Assembly (NCBI GenBank): GCA_014762625.1
Contig: JABURQ010000021.1
Coordinates: 1 to 57,235, forward strand
Source of the DNA: Planctomycetaceae bacterium
Lineage (GTDB): Bacteria; Planctomycetota; Planctomycetia; Planctomycetales; Planctomycetaceae
Direction: 5' to 3'
Length of the DNA stretch: 57,235 bases
Within the stretch, counting starts at the first letter, position 1; each line of letters starts with the position of its first letter. The position numbers were made by a program, and so were the translations under genes. This document shows, in pieces, positions 43,922 through 53,146 of this stretch. The notes beneath the pieces are model-generated. The model did not search any database. It had not been told where the DNA came from and was given only the letters and a program-made list of their open reading frames with translations.

Positions 43922-45691
43922 CTAATGGGTGAATTTGAGCGGTTCTGCTCCTTGAGTGTCTCCCAGCATGTAAAAATCGAGTTGCCCCTGTTTGAGAATC
44001 ACTTGGGCGACCATGACGTCCTCTTCGCCCATGTCGAGTGCCAGGATGCCCTCCTCATCGACTGCCCAGACCCCCGAGACGGCTGATTCATCGCCGTTGC
44101 TCGGTTGGTACGTCCAGGTAAACTCTCCGTTCTTTTTCAGATTCATGAGGAATGTATCGCTGGCTCGCTTCGCGGTCCAGGAACCGACCAATTGCGAGCT
44201 TGAGATCTGTTGAGTCGGTTTAGGAGGTTCGACGACTTCCGGTTTAGGAACGTCGGCTTCGGGGTTGAGAGACAGTAACAAATTGCGTGAGAGCTCGTCT
44301 TTTGGATTGAGAGCGACAACCTTCTCTAACTGTTCCGCGGCGGCATCCTCATGTCCTGCGGTCAGATAGTGATAGGCAAGCACAAATCGCGGAGCGGATT
44401 CGGTGGGATGGTTGCTTCGATAATCCTCCAAAGCTCGTAGTTGATTCGTATAAATATCGACACTCGGATAGAGGCTGCTCATGGTTGTCCAGTCCCAACC
44501 GGGCCCCACCGACAAGACGGCGTAAAGTGTGGCCGCCGATTCCTCATAGTTGCCGAGTGCGAACAGTACCAGCGCCCGAAACTCGTGGATCGCGGTGTCA
44601 TTGGGGATCTCTTTCAGAGCGTTGTTGACGGACGCGAGAGCGTTATCGTTCTTGCCGTCGTAGAATTCCTGCATCGCGCGGTCGAAGAAGGCCAGACCTC
44701 TTTCGGAAACATCCGGAGCGGGAGTTGTCCCTTCATTTGTGGTTTCCGGATACGACTGCACAATTTGGATCGGTTGAGAGTAATCATAGTAAGTCGTACT
44801 GGAACCAACGTAGTAAGGATTGGTGTATCCGTAATATCCGGTGGCCCAACCAATCCGATTCACAGCCCATGTGGTGACACCAAAGGCGGTGAGGACGGGA
44901 TAGCGATCCCACCAGTAGTCCGCCCAATATCCGGCGTGCCAATGGTGCCAGTGTCCGTGATGCCAGTGATGGTGATACCAGTTTCGATCGTGCCAATTGT
45001 TGTCCCAGCGATCTCCCCAGTTGGGGAGGTCGGGACGGTTCGAAAAATCCGGACGACTTGGGAGCGTCGTGGGGCGTTCGAGTTTGTCCTTCAGATCACC
45101 GAGCCGATCACCTTTCGAGGGACGTTCGGGAAGCTGAGAGGGGCGTTCGAGCCTGTCACCGAGACCCGGACGAGTGACGATTGCTGCACCGGCTCCCGCT
45201 CCCAGTCCCGGTAAAACACTCGGTCGGTTGCCGCTGCCGGGACGTGTGGTAGGACGTTGTCCGGGGCGCGCTCCAATCTCGGGACGCGTACTAGGCAGAG
45301 TTGTTGGTCGATCTCCTGGCTTGATCGATGGACGCGTCGTCGGGATCGATGGCTTGATCGATGGACGAGTTGAAGGCTTTGTTGATGGAATTGAAGGTCT
45401 TGTTGTGGGCAGAGACGGTCTGGTCCCCGGTCGTGTGGAAGGGCGATTACTTGGAAGTGAAGGACGCGACGCTGGGAGAGACGGGCGCACGGACGGCTTG
45501 TTGAAAGAAGGCTTGTTGAATGATGGCTTTGCGGCAGGGCGATTGAATGAGGGGGTCGATGGACGCGACGGGCGTTTCATCCCGCCCCCTCCGCCGATTT
45601 TCGGGCCTCCGCCGCGACCGCGCGCTTCAACGCTTTCTGAAAATCCGGATAAAAGTGAAACGATAAAAATGAATGCGACGAGATTTTTCAT
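43922..45691 (-). CDS. Exported protein: Pro/Ser/Arg repeats, His/Trp-rich segment, TPRs and C-terminal beta domain
   Basis: 589 residues in four parts. Signal peptide (~1-24), then RGRGGGPKIGGGGG. A low-complexity region (~38-215) repeats PSxRPS/PSIKPS-type units. A His/Trp/Tyr-rich stretch (~230-262, e.g. HHHWHHGHWHHWHAGYW) precedes a short hydrophobic segment. Then TPR-like helices (~345-480) with LASVNNALKEIP and AAEQLEKVVALNPKD, and a C-terminal ~100-residue domain starting VGSWTAKRASDTF that reads like a lipocalin-type barrel. The His-rich stretch could bind metal. Not a named family; seems built from reused pieces. Confidence 0.75.
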   Translation of the reverse strand: MKNLVAFIFIVSLLSGFSESVEARGRGGGPKIGGGGGMKRPSRPSTPSFNRPAAKPSFNKPSFNKPSVRPSLPASRPSLPSNRPSTRPGTRPSLPTTRPSIPSTKPSTRPSIKPSIPTTRPSIKPGDRPTTLPSTRPEIGARPGQRPTTRPGSGNRPSVLPGLGAGAGAAIVTRPGLGDRLERPSQLPERPSKGDRLGDLKDKLERPTTLPSRPDFSNRPDLPNWGDRWDNNWHDRNWYHHHWHHGHWHHWHAGYWADYWWDRYPVLTAFGVTTWAVNRIGWATGYYGYTNPYYVGSSTTYYDYSQPIQIVQSYPETTNEGTTPAPDVSERGLAFFDRAMQEFYDGKNDNALASVNNALKEIPNDTAIHEFRALVLFALGNYEESAATLYAVLSVGPGWDWTTMSSLYPSVDIYTNQLRALEDYRSNHPTESAPRFVLAYHYLTAGHEDAAAEQLEKVVALNPKDELSRNLLLSLNPEADVPKPEVVEPPKPTQQISSSQLVGSWTAKRASDTFLMNLKKNGEFTWTYQPSNGDESAVSGVWAVDEEGILALDMGEEDVMVAQVILKQGQLDFYMLGDTQGAEPLKFTH

Positions 45692-45737
45692 GATGAACTC
45701 TCGAAACGGTGGTGAGTCTCTGGGATGTCGTCTGACG

Positions 45738-46688
45738 TCAATTCGATGAGGTGATGGGTTGGGGGGCCGCGCGAGTTAAAATGATCGAGTGACCGTTTGG
45801 CATGATTTCCCCGCCTACGACCAGACTCGAAATCGTCCAGACAATCCGTTCAGGATCGACGATGCTGTAAACTGAAGTTGACTGGACGCGTTCACCCTCC
45901 GCAGTCACCCCCGTACTCGTGACTACCCACTGATCTCCGTTCCGGACCCAGGTTGCTTCGTTGAAAGCTCCCTGAGTGTCGAAATTCCAGGAGCGTAGAA
46001 TTTGTTTTTGAGGATCCCAGGCGATGCGTTGGACTCCGCGAAATGTTTGCCCTGCGACCGTTTCCGCAGAATATTTTCTCAGTAGATAGTTTCCGTCTTC
46101 CGACCAGCGACAGGAGGTTTTAACGATCGTCTCTCCTTCTTCATTGACCCAATCTCCAATCAGCCATTCAAGTTGATCGAGTTGCTCTTCTTTCCCCTGT
46201 TCTTCGCGTGGGTAATCCTTGAGAGTATTGATGCGCCACTTGCCGTCTCCCTCTAGTTGGTGAAGTGCCACATATCGACTGAAGTAGAGTGGACCGTCGG
46301 CAGTGTCCCGAGCCGAGACCCAACCTTCTTCAAGAGCAATGTCATCGCCGATCAATCGAATCCGATCGATGTCGATCGACTCGAGAGTCGCTTCGGGATT
46401 CTCTTCAAACACCCTCTTAAAGAGCTTGGTGATGGCTTCGCGTCCGACAGTGCGATCTCCGAACTCGTCTCGGAATTCCGCATTGATGGTGAACATCTCG
46501 CCGATGGCCGCCGCATCTTTTCTGGTATAAGCGTCTAGAAACGCTTGGGCTGCTTCCCAAAACGGCTTTTCAGGATTTGGAACACTGGCCGCGGGGGAAT
46601 CAGAATTTTCTGCAGGTTGCTGGCCGTGAACGGTTCCGGACAGCATACAAACAGCCATTAAGGCAACCGCGTGCGTGACCCATCTCAT
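45738..46688 (-). CDS. Exported NTF2/SnoaL-like protein with second beta domain
   Basis: 316 residues. Signal peptide (~1-22). NTF2-like domain at ~42-160 (FWEAAQAFLDAYTRKDAAAIGEMF..NAEFRDEFG), as in DUF4440/SnoaL proteins; then a ~150-residue domain opening LEWLIGDWVNEE, like the DUF1579-type beta-barrels. NTF2 domains bind small hydrophobic ligands; catalytic use cannot be judged. 46 bp upstream of the Pro-rich TPR gene, likely co-transcribed. Confidence 0.8.
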   Translation of the reverse strand: MRWVTHAVALMAVCMLSGTVHGQQPAENSDSPAASVPNPEKPFWEAAQAFLDAYTRKDAAAIGEMFTINAEFRDEFGDRTVGREAITKLFKRVFEENPEATLESIDIDRIRLIGDDIALEEGWVSARDTADGPLYFSRYVALHQLEGDGKWRINTLKDYPREEQGKEEQLDQLEWLIGDWVNEEGETIVKTSCRWSEDGNYLLRKYSAETVAGQTFRGVQRIAWDPQKQILRSWNFDTQGAFNEATWVRNGDQWVVTSTGVTAEGERVQSTSVYSIVDPERIVWTISSLVVGGEIMPNGHSIILTRAAPQPITSSN

Positions 46689-47100
46689 CGATGCCCCCCC
46701 CTCTTTCAGACGGCTCCAGGAATTTCACACAGATGGATGCTACCGGTGAGGGGGAAGGCGGTAACATGGGAATGTATAGTGATACTCGAACTATCTCCCA
46801 CTGCTTTTTCCATAGGGTAATACGAAAAAAAAACAAATTCTTCATCAGCCCACGCTCGCTAACATCATGTTGAGAAACGGATTTGTCCGCGAGAATGAGA
46901 CATTTGTGACGATGAGATTCAGCTCAAAAAACTATTCACAGCAAAATTGAATTTTTTAACAGTCTGCCAAAGCCCCCCCTCGTTTTATTCGTCGTTAACC
47001 CAGCGTCGATAGGCGATTGGGGCTGACATTGAACCCCGAAACCTGTTATCACATAAGCACTTTACTGACGTATTGATCCGCCATTGGAAGGCTGAATTTT
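46689..47100. other. Divergent intergenic region upstream of hpnH
   Basis: 412 bp. AT-rich middle with a run of nine A (46827-46835) and TTTTTTAA-type tracts at ~46950. GGAAGG lies 9 bp before the hpnH ATG. No good promoter boxes, RNA gene or long repeat identified. Confidence 0.35.
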
Positions 47101-48249
47101 ATGGGAGTTCCCGTCTCACAGATGTGGACGGTTGCCAGCTACGTGCTGAAGCAACGTCTTCGAGGACGCCGGCATTATCCTCTGGTGTTGATGCTCGAGC
47201 CCTTGTTTCGCTGCAATCTGGCCTGTGCCGGTTGTGGAAAGATTCAATTCCCGGCGGATATTCTGAAGAAGAACCTGTCGCCCGAAGAATGTTTTCAAGC
47301 TGTCGATGATTGCGGTGCTCCCATTGTCTCCATCCCCGGTGGAGAGCCGCTGTTGCATCCGCAGATTCACGACATCGTTGAAGGGTTGATCGCCCGTAAG
47401 AAATACATTTACCTCTGCACCAACGCCATTCTGCTCGAACAGCATCTCGACCGGTTCACGCCTTCCAAATATCTCACCTTCTCGGTGCATATGGACGGTC
47501 CTCGCGAAGAACACGATGAAGCGGTCTGTCGAGAAGGGGTATTCGATGTCGCGGTCTCGGCGATTCAAGCGTCAGTCGAGCGAGGGTTTCGGGTCACGAC
47601 CAACACGACACTGTTCAATACAGCCGATCCTGCCAAAGTTCGCGAGATGTTCGATATTCTGACCGAGTTGGGGGTGGAAGGGATGATGCTCTCTCCCGGT
47701 TATCAATACGAGAAGGCCCCCGATCAGGAACATTTCCTGTTACGCGACCAGACCGTGGGACTATTCCGTCGAGCGTTGGCGAATGCGAAGAAAGGTTGGC
47801 GTTTCAATCAATCGCCGCTGTTTCTCGAATTCCTTAAAGGGCGGTGGGATCTCGAATGTACGCCGTGGGGCAATCCGACTTATAACGTTTTCGGTTGGCA
47901 GAAGCCGTGCTATCTCGTCGACGAAGGACACGTCGATACGTTTAAGGAATTGATCGCAACGACAGACTGGGAGAATTACGGTCGAGCCAGCGGCAATCCC
48001 AAATGCCAGAACTGCATGGTGCATAGCGGGTACGAACCGTCCGCCGTCAACGACACATTCGGCAGCCTGAAAGGCTTTCTCAAGACCGTGCAGTTGACGT
48101 TATTCGGATCGAAAACAATGCCGGGAGATGAAACGGCACCACTGGCACCTCCGGCACGAGTTTCGTCTCCCGAACCGGAACTGGTCAACTTGCAGCCGCA
48201 GTTTTCCAGAGAAGAGGAGACGCCGGCAGAATCGAACGCTGTCGGTTGA
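47101..48249 (+). CDS. hpnH: Adenosyl-hopene transferase, radical SAM
   Basis: 382 residues. HpnH joins a 5'-deoxyadenosyl group to diploptene, the first step to extended (C35) hopanoids. The radical-SAM cluster motif CNLACAGC gives C38, C42, C45; [10 protein letters not shown] and [12 protein letters not shown] match the family, as does the C-terminal block with three Cys ([14 protein letters not shown], and an earlier CYLVDEG) in an SPASM-like region. Length fits; a ~50-residue Pro/Glu tail is extra. It stands alone; no shc/hpnF or hpnG here. Confidence 0.93.
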   Translation: MGVPVSQMWTVASYVLKQRLRGRRHYPLVLMLEPLFRCNLACAGCGKIQFPADILKKNLSPEECFQAVDDCGAPIVSIPGGEPLLHPQIHDIVEGLIARKKYIYLCTNAILLEQHLDRFTPSKYLTFSVHMDGPREEHDEAVCREGVFDVAVSAIQASVERGFRVTTNTTLFNTADPAKVREMFDILTELGVEGMMLSPGYQYEKAPDQEHFLLRDQTVGLFRRALANAKKGWRFNQSPLFLEFLKGRWDLECTPWGNPTYNVFGWQKPCYLVDEGHVDTFKELIATTDWENYGRASGNPKCQNCMVHSGYEPSAVNDTFGSLKGFLKTVQLTLFGSKTMPGDETAPLAPPARVSSPEPELVNLQPQFSREEETPAESNAVG

Positions 48250-48262
48250 TTGAAACGTTTTT

Positions 48263-48276
48263 TTCTCGATCGAGAA
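48263..48276. promoter_or_regulatory. 14-bp perfect palindrome before the sigma/kinase operon
   Basis: TTCTCGATCGAGAA, 72 bp upstream of the first ATG (48349) and 13 bp after hpnH. On the plus strand it is preceded by seven T residues. It could be a regulator site or a weak terminator for hpnH. Confidence 0.35.
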
Positions 48277-48348
48277 TCTGTTTCTTGAGCTTCAAACTGC
48301 TAGAATAACTGCATCAACAGATCCTGTTTTGAGTTAGCAGTGGGACTT

Positions 48349-48726
48349 ATGGCACGTTGCGAACAAGGGTATCTCTGCGAAGTGTGCGGAGAAGAAGTCG
48401 AGGAAATCACCGATAGCGATCTCTATCTGAGATTTGTGCTGGGGGAGATCGACGCCCGAAATTTGATGACGGCTCCCGAACGTCATCTCCGCTGCAATCC
48501 GACCCAGGCGCAATTCATCGTAGACGATCAGTTTCCTCCCGTGTCGGTCGAGGGCCCGTTCGATAAAGCCCAACTCGATAGCGACTACGTCTCTACGCAG
48601 GAAGCACGGACGACCCGCGCCTGGCGACGGTTGCAGGAAGTCCGCTCGCTTGGAATACCGATCAGCGACTATCCGCTGCCGGAAGTTCTCGAACGTCGGC
48701 AGAACCGAAAGGAGGCGGATGCATGA
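48349..48726 (+). CDS. Small Cys-motif protein, coupled to ECF sigma factor
   Basis: 125 residues from ATG 48349 (an in-frame GTG at 48340 is less likely). Cys at 4, 10 and 13 (CEQGYLCEVCG) and another near 48 (HLRCNP) could form a zinc site; the rest is mixed and acidic. The stop overlaps the sigma factor ATG (ATGA), so they are translated together. It could be an anti-sigma or sensor, but there is no membrane segment and no ZAS motif (HxxxCxxC), so the function is open. Confidence 0.75.
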   Translation: MARCEQGYLCEVCGEEVEEITDSDLYLRFVLGEIDARNLMTAPERHLRCNPTQAQFIVDDQFPPVSVEGPFDKAQLDSDYVSTQEARTTRAWRRLQEVRSLGIPISDYPLPEVLERRQNRKEADA

Positions 48727-49385
48727 ATTCCATCTGGCCTCAATCTCAGGAAACGATCCAACTGCTGGCGGATGCCGAGCAGGGGAACGCCGACGCACGC
48801 AATCAGTTGATGGAGCGCCATCGCGATTCGCTGCGCAGGATGGTCGATATGCGGATGGATCGCAAATTGAAAACGCGCATCGATGCCTCCGACATCGTGC
48901 AGGATGTGTTGATCGAAGCGAACCGTCGACTCGATGATTTTATTTCCGCGGATGGGATGCCGTTTCATCTCTGGCTGCGGCAACTGGCTAAAGATCGCAT
49001 CATCGACATGCATCGCCGGCATCGCCGAGCCAGTAAGCGGAGCGTCGATAAGGAACAGCGGCTGAACGTTGGTGGGTTCGGCGATCGTTCCTCGTTGGAA
49101 CTCGCGGCGCAATTGCGCGATCCGGAACTGACTCCCGCCGCGGCGACTTTGCGCAACGAACTCGAAGAGCGATTTCTGGCGGCGGTTGAAGAACTGAACG
49201 AAGACGATCGCGACATTATTCTCATGCGAAACTTCGAGCATCTGAGTAATTCGGAAGTGGCGGAAGCGTTGGGGCTCTCTCAACCCGCTGCGGGAATGCG
49301 ATATCTGAGGGCCTTGAAGCGACTGCGGAAAGTACTCGGCGATCCGGAAGTCGCGACAGATGGTGCTGTCGACAGTGATGAGTAA
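48723..49385 (+). CDS. ECF-type sigma-70 family sigma factor
   Basis: 220 residues. Region 2 with ASDIVQDVLIEANRRLDDF (~51-69) for -10 recognition, and region 4 with DRDIILMRNFEHLSNSEVAEALGLSQPAAGMRYLRAL (~158-194), a helix-turn-helix for the -35. Followed 6 bp later by a membrane Ser/Thr kinase: planctomycete ECF factors are known to be paired with such kinases, which may phosphorylate them or their partners. Confidence 0.92.
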   Translation: MNSIWPQSQETIQLLADAEQGNADARNQLMERHRDSLRRMVDMRMDRKLKTRIDASDIVQDVLIEANRRLDDFISADGMPFHLWLRQLAKDRIIDMHRRHRRASKRSVDKEQRLNVGGFGDRSSLELAAQLRDPELTPAAATLRNELEERFLAAVEELNEDDRDIILMRNFEHLSNSEVAEALGLSQPAAGMRYLRALKRLRKVLGDPEVATDGAVDSDE

Positions 49386-49391
49386 TGCCCC

Positions 49392-51053
49392 ATGACCGAT
49401 CTGCCCTCCATCTCGTCGATCGATGACCGCGAGGAACAATTGGCGGTGCTGGTCGATTATGCGTTGCAGAAAATGCATGCGGGAGAACGTCCCGATATTG
49501 CGGTCCTGACTCGCGAGTGTCCCGGTCTTGCCGGCGAGCTTCGCGAATTGCTGGCGACCGCGGAACTGGCGGAAGAATTTGTTTCCAACGATGTCACGAA
49601 GTCGGTCATCGCGACAACGTATGAGTTCTCCGACCCTCCGTCTTCCATCGGCGATTACGAACTGTTGGAGGAACTCGGGCGCGGCGGCATGGGAGTTGTC
49701 TACAAAGCTCGCCAGAAGAAGTTGGATCGATCGGTGGCGCTCAAGATGATGCTCGGCGGATCCGCGGCCACCGAGCAGGATCAACAGCGCTTCCGCCAGG
49801 AAGCGGAAGCGGTGGCGAAACTCGATCACCCCAATATTGTTGCAGTACACGAAGTGGGGGAAACGAACGGTCAATTGTATTTCAGCATGAAATACGTTTC
49901 CGGACAAACTCTCGCCCAGCGATTGCAGCAGGGGCCGATTCCCGTCAAAGAAGCGATCCGGATGATGACCGAACTCTGCGACGCCATCTCGGAAGCGCAC
50001 AAACATGGCATCGTCCACCGGGATTTGAAACCGTCGAATATTCTGCTCGATGAGCACGATCACCCCTACATCACCGATTTCGGTCTCGCCAAACAACTCG
50101 AATCCAAAAACCTGACGCTCACCGAAACGGGGGCTATTCTGGGGACGCCCGGCTATCTCTCTCCTGAACAGGCCTCCGCCGGACGACAAAACGTCTCCAA
50201 ACCGAGCGATATCTACAGCCTGGGGGCGTTGTTATACGCCATGCTGACCGGTGCGCCGCCGTTCGAGGGAGCCACACCGGTGCAGACGATTATGAAGGTC
50301 CTCGAACAGGATCCGATTCCTCCCCGACAGATCAATGCCGAGATCGATCCGGATCTGCAATTGATCGTCATGAAGTGTCTGCAGAAGCCGCAGGAACTCC
50401 GCTACCACTCGGTGGAAGCGTTACGGAATGATCTACTGGCGTGGCAGAATCACGATCCGATCTCCGCACGTTCCTCCCGCTTTCGGGACATCATGAACCG
50501 CGCGTTCCGGGAATCGCCGAACGCCGTCATCCTGGAGAACTGGGGGCTGCTCTGGATGTGGCATTCTCTGGTGCTGGTGATTTTATGTGTGGTGACTAAC
50601 CTGATGCAATTCCGAGGGATCGAGGAGCGCTTGCCGTACGTTCTCCTCTGGACTTTGGGAGTCGGAATCTGGGCGGCCTGCTTCTGGACTCTGCGTCGTC
50701 GTGCGGGTCCCATCACATTCGTCGAACGACAGATCGCCCACGTCTGGGCGGGGAGTATGGTCGCCAGCACGATGTTGTTTGCCGTCGAACGAATTCTTGA
50801 TATGAGAGTCCTTTCTCTGTCGCCCGTACTGGGCCTCATTAGCGGGATGGTGTTTCTCATCAAGGCGGGAATGCTGTCGGGGCAATTTTATGTCGAGGCG
50901 GCGGCGTTGTTTCTGGTGGGTCTGGTGATGGCCTGGCTCCAGACGACCCAGCTTCCACAAGTGGGCATTATTCTGTTCGGATTGGTCTCGGGAGCCTGCT
51001 TCTTCTTTCCCGGCTGGCAATATCATAAACAACGTGTTCGTCGCCAGTTATAG
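49392..51053 (+). CDS. Membrane Ser/Thr protein kinase (Hanks type)
   Basis: 553 residues. A ~85-residue acidic N-terminus precedes a complete kinase domain (~89-355): GRGGMG loop at 96-101, catalytic Lys118 (VALK), HRDLKPSN with Asp211, DFG at 229-231. From ~390 there are about six membrane helices and a short basic end, and no extracytoplasmic sensor domain. So the sensing part may lie in the helices themselves. Third gene of the operon with the sigma factor. Its last 6 bp overlap the convergent M41-type gene. Confidence 0.93.
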   Translation: MTDLPSISSIDDREEQLAVLVDYALQKMHAGERPDIAVLTRECPGLAGELRELLATAELAEEFVSNDVTKSVIATTYEFSDPPSSIGDYELLEELGRGGMGVVYKARQKKLDRSVALKMMLGGSAATEQDQQRFRQEAEAVAKLDHPNIVAVHEVGETNGQLYFSMKYVSGQTLAQRLQQGPIPVKEAIRMMTELCDAISEAHKHGIVHRDLKPSNILLDEHDHPYITDFGLAKQLESKNLTLTETGAILGTPGYLSPEQASAGRQNVSKPSDIYSLGALLYAMLTGAPPFEGATPVQTIMKVLEQDPIPPRQINAEIDPDLQLIVMKCLQKPQELRYHSVEALRNDLLAWQNHDPISARSSRFRDIMNRAFRESPNAVILENWGLLWMWHSLVLVILCVVTNLMQFRGIEERLPYVLLWTLGVGIWAACFWTLRRRAGPITFVERQIAHVWAGSMVASTMLFAVERILDMRVLSLSPVLGLISGMVFLIKAGMLSGQFYVEAAALFLVGLVMAWLQTTQLPQVGIILFGLVSGACFFFPGWQYHKQRVRRQL

Positions 51054-51539
51054 CCACGGCTCGACAATCTCCAGAATCTGGTCCGATTCAAGCGTTTCGT
51101 GAGCCAGCAGATGATCGGCCAAGGTCGCGATCACCTGCCAAGAGTCATCCCGATTCAATAAGCGGTAAAGTTCGATGGATGTCTGTTCCAGATAAGTGAG
51201 GAGTTTCTGGTCTCCCACGAGAAATTGTCCCGCGGAGTGCCAGGCGACTTCCCAGTCATTAGACCATTCGGCCACAGTCGCAGGATGATAAGGCTCACCG
51301 GAATAAATCATTTCCGCCACCGGTCCACCCAACGCGATGAGCACGTTTTTCTGGTGATATTCCGTCTCGCTGAATTGGCCGGTTGGCCATTCGATCTGGA
51401 TGTCGGCGAAACGCTCGGGACCGTCATCCCAATCCGGATCGACGGTGATTGAACGCACTTGGGCACCGGCGTACAGAGCAACAAGTGCATGCCCTGATTC
51501 ATGATAGGCGGAGATTTCGGACACGTTTGGAAGCTTCAT
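51048..51539 (-). CDS. Stand-alone M41 (FtsH-type) peptidase domain
   Basis: 163 residues, corresponding only to the protease part of FtsH. Zinc motif HESGH at 13-17; ALGGPVAEMIYSG (69-81) matches the FtsH ALGG-AAE-helix; SNDWEVAW (93-100) corresponds to the SND block whose Asp95 is the third zinc ligand. So all catalytic residues are kept, while the AAA+ ATPase and the membrane helices are missing. Without an unfoldase it would cut only exposed chains or need a partner ATPase. It is divergent from murC. Confidence 0.8.
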   Translation of the reverse strand: MKLPNVSEISAYHESGHALVALYAGAQVRSITVDPDWDDGPERFADIQIEWPTGQFSETEYHQKNVLIALGGPVAEMIYSGEPYHPATVAEWSNDWEVAWHSAGQFLVGDQKLLTYLEQTSIELYRLLNRDDSWQVIATLADHLLAHETLESDQILEIVEPWL

Positions 51540-51679
51540 TCGTTCAACAGATGGAGATTTTCTCTCAGTTTAGGAATTGTCTCGTCGCAGCCCAACTTCC
51601 ACTTCCATTGAAGACGGAAATTGCCATAATTTGTCCTTCGCCAGGATGCGTATTTCTTCGATTGTCAACGGACTGCACA

Positions 51680-53146
51680 TTGACTCCTACTGATCATGAC
51701 GCCTACGACGAGCATTCGCTCGACATTCACGTTCGCCTCTGGAAACAAGCCGGGCGACGCGAGCATGTCCATCTGGTCGGAATCGGCGGCACGGGGATGA
51801 AAGCGTTGGCGGAGTTTCTGGAAGAATCGGGGTGTTCGATCAGCGGATCCGATAATTCTCCGCTGCCCATTTCTTACCTCGACAAAGGATGGTCGGTTTC
51901 TCAGGGGCATTCCTGCGAGGAAATTCCGGTTACCACCGATCTGGTGATTTACAGCGCTGCGATCCCCGCTGACAATCCGGCGCTCGCGAGCGCCCGGGAA
52001 CGATCGCTTCCCACCATCAGCTACATCGATGTTCTCGCCGCGCTTTCTCAACAGGCCGCCACCTATTGTGTGGCGGGGACTCATGGCAAAAGTACGACGG
52101 CCGCGATCCTTGCACACATACTCGACGAACCGGCCCGATGTTGCGGAGCCGTTATCGGTGCGGAAACGATTGATCGTGAAGCGAGTGGTTGGTGCGGCGA
52201 TCATCAACGACTGGTGTTGGAGAGTTGCGAGTTTCGCAGACACTTCCTGAAGCTCGACGCCGAGCATGCGATTATTACCAATATCGAACGAGATCACCTC
52301 GATTGTTACCCCTGTCTCGAAGACGTCCTGGAGGCGTTTACCGAGTTCGCATCACAACTCTCCCCGCAGGGGAAACTGGTGATTCCGAGCGACTCCGAAG
52401 CGGTCTGGCGTGTTGTTGGGCAGTCGCCCGCTGAAGTCATTACGTTCGGCGTCGAATGTCCCGCCGATTGGCGTGCCGAAGATGTCCGCATTAGTTCTGC
52501 GGGGACCAGTTTTCAATTGTTCCATTTTGCTCGCCATCTGGGACGAGTCACCCTCAGAATCCACGGACGACACAACGTCGCCAATGCTCTCGCCGCTATG
52601 GCGCTCGCCGGTGAGTTGGGAGTGGCCGAGCTTCACCTGATTCAGAGAGCAGAATCCTTTGCCGGGATTCGCCGACGGCTGGAACTAATCGCAGCCGACG
52701 AGGACCACATTCTTCTGGACGATTACGCCCACCATCCGACCGCCGTCCGCTCAATTTTGGAGGCCGTGCGTCAAACATATCCGGGACGTTCGATTTGTTG
52801 TCTGTTTCAGCCGCATCAAATTACCCGCACGGAAGAGCTGTTCGAGGAGTTTGTGGAGAGCCTGCAATTGGCGGATCGCGTGGTGATTCCCCCGGTGTTT
52901 GCCGCTCGGGAGGGGGATTTACAACGGGCGACGGAATGTTCGCTCCGCCTGGCGGCGGCGTGCCAATCTGCCGGAGTTTCAGCCACAGCGGTTGGCTCTC
53001 TTGACCAGATCGCCTCGACTATGGAGACTACTAGCTCACCCGGAGAGATATTTTTAACCGTCGGTGCCGGCGATATTTATCGGATTCATCATGAGCTCAT
53101 TGGACGACTTTTCCGACATCCTGAAAGCGGACGAGCCGCTGGCTGA
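51680..53146 (+). CDS. murC: UDP-N-acetylmuramate-L-alanine ligase
   Basis: About 488 residues. Adds L-Ala to UDP-MurNAc, first amino acid of the peptide stem. Rossmann start HVHLVGIGGTGMKALA, ATP loop GTHGKSTTAA (~133-142), NIERDHLDCY, and the C-terminal HPTAVRSIL block. The start is uncertain: TTG 51680 gives a normal N-terminus, while ATG 51551 would add 43 residues without the look of a domain. No strong ribosome site is seen for either. The 3' end overlaps murB by 56 bp. Confidence 0.93.
   Translation: MTPTDHDAYDEHSLDIHVRLWKQAGRREHVHLVGIGGTGMKALAEFLEESGCSISGSDNSPLPISYLDKGWSVSQGHSCEEIPVTTDLVIYSAAIPADNPALASARERSLPTISYIDVLAALSQQAATYCVAGTHGKSTTAAILAHILDEPARCCGAVIGAETIDREASGWCGDHQRLVLESCEFRRHFLKLDAEHAIITNIERDHLDCYPCLEDVLEAFTEFASQLSPQGKLVIPSDSEAVWRVVGQSPAEVITFGVECPADWRAEDVRISSAGTSFQLFHFARHLGRVTLRIHGRHNVANALAAMALAGELGVAELHLIQRAESFAGIRRRLELIAADEDHILLDDYAHHPTAVRSILEAVRQTYPGRSICCLFQPHQITRTEELFEEFVESLQLADRVVIPPVFAAREGDLQRATECSLRLAAACQSAGVSATAVGSLDQIASTMETTSSPGEIFLTVGAGDIYRIHHELIGRLFRHPESGRAAG

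Noticed and set aside
45174..45749. Plus-strand Gly/Arg/Val repeat frame
   Set aside because: Antisense of the Pro-Ser-Arg repeat gene.
48669..50189. 506-codon minus-strand frame opposite the sigma factor and kinase
   Set aside because: Arg/Phe-rich antisense shadow across two well-supported genes.
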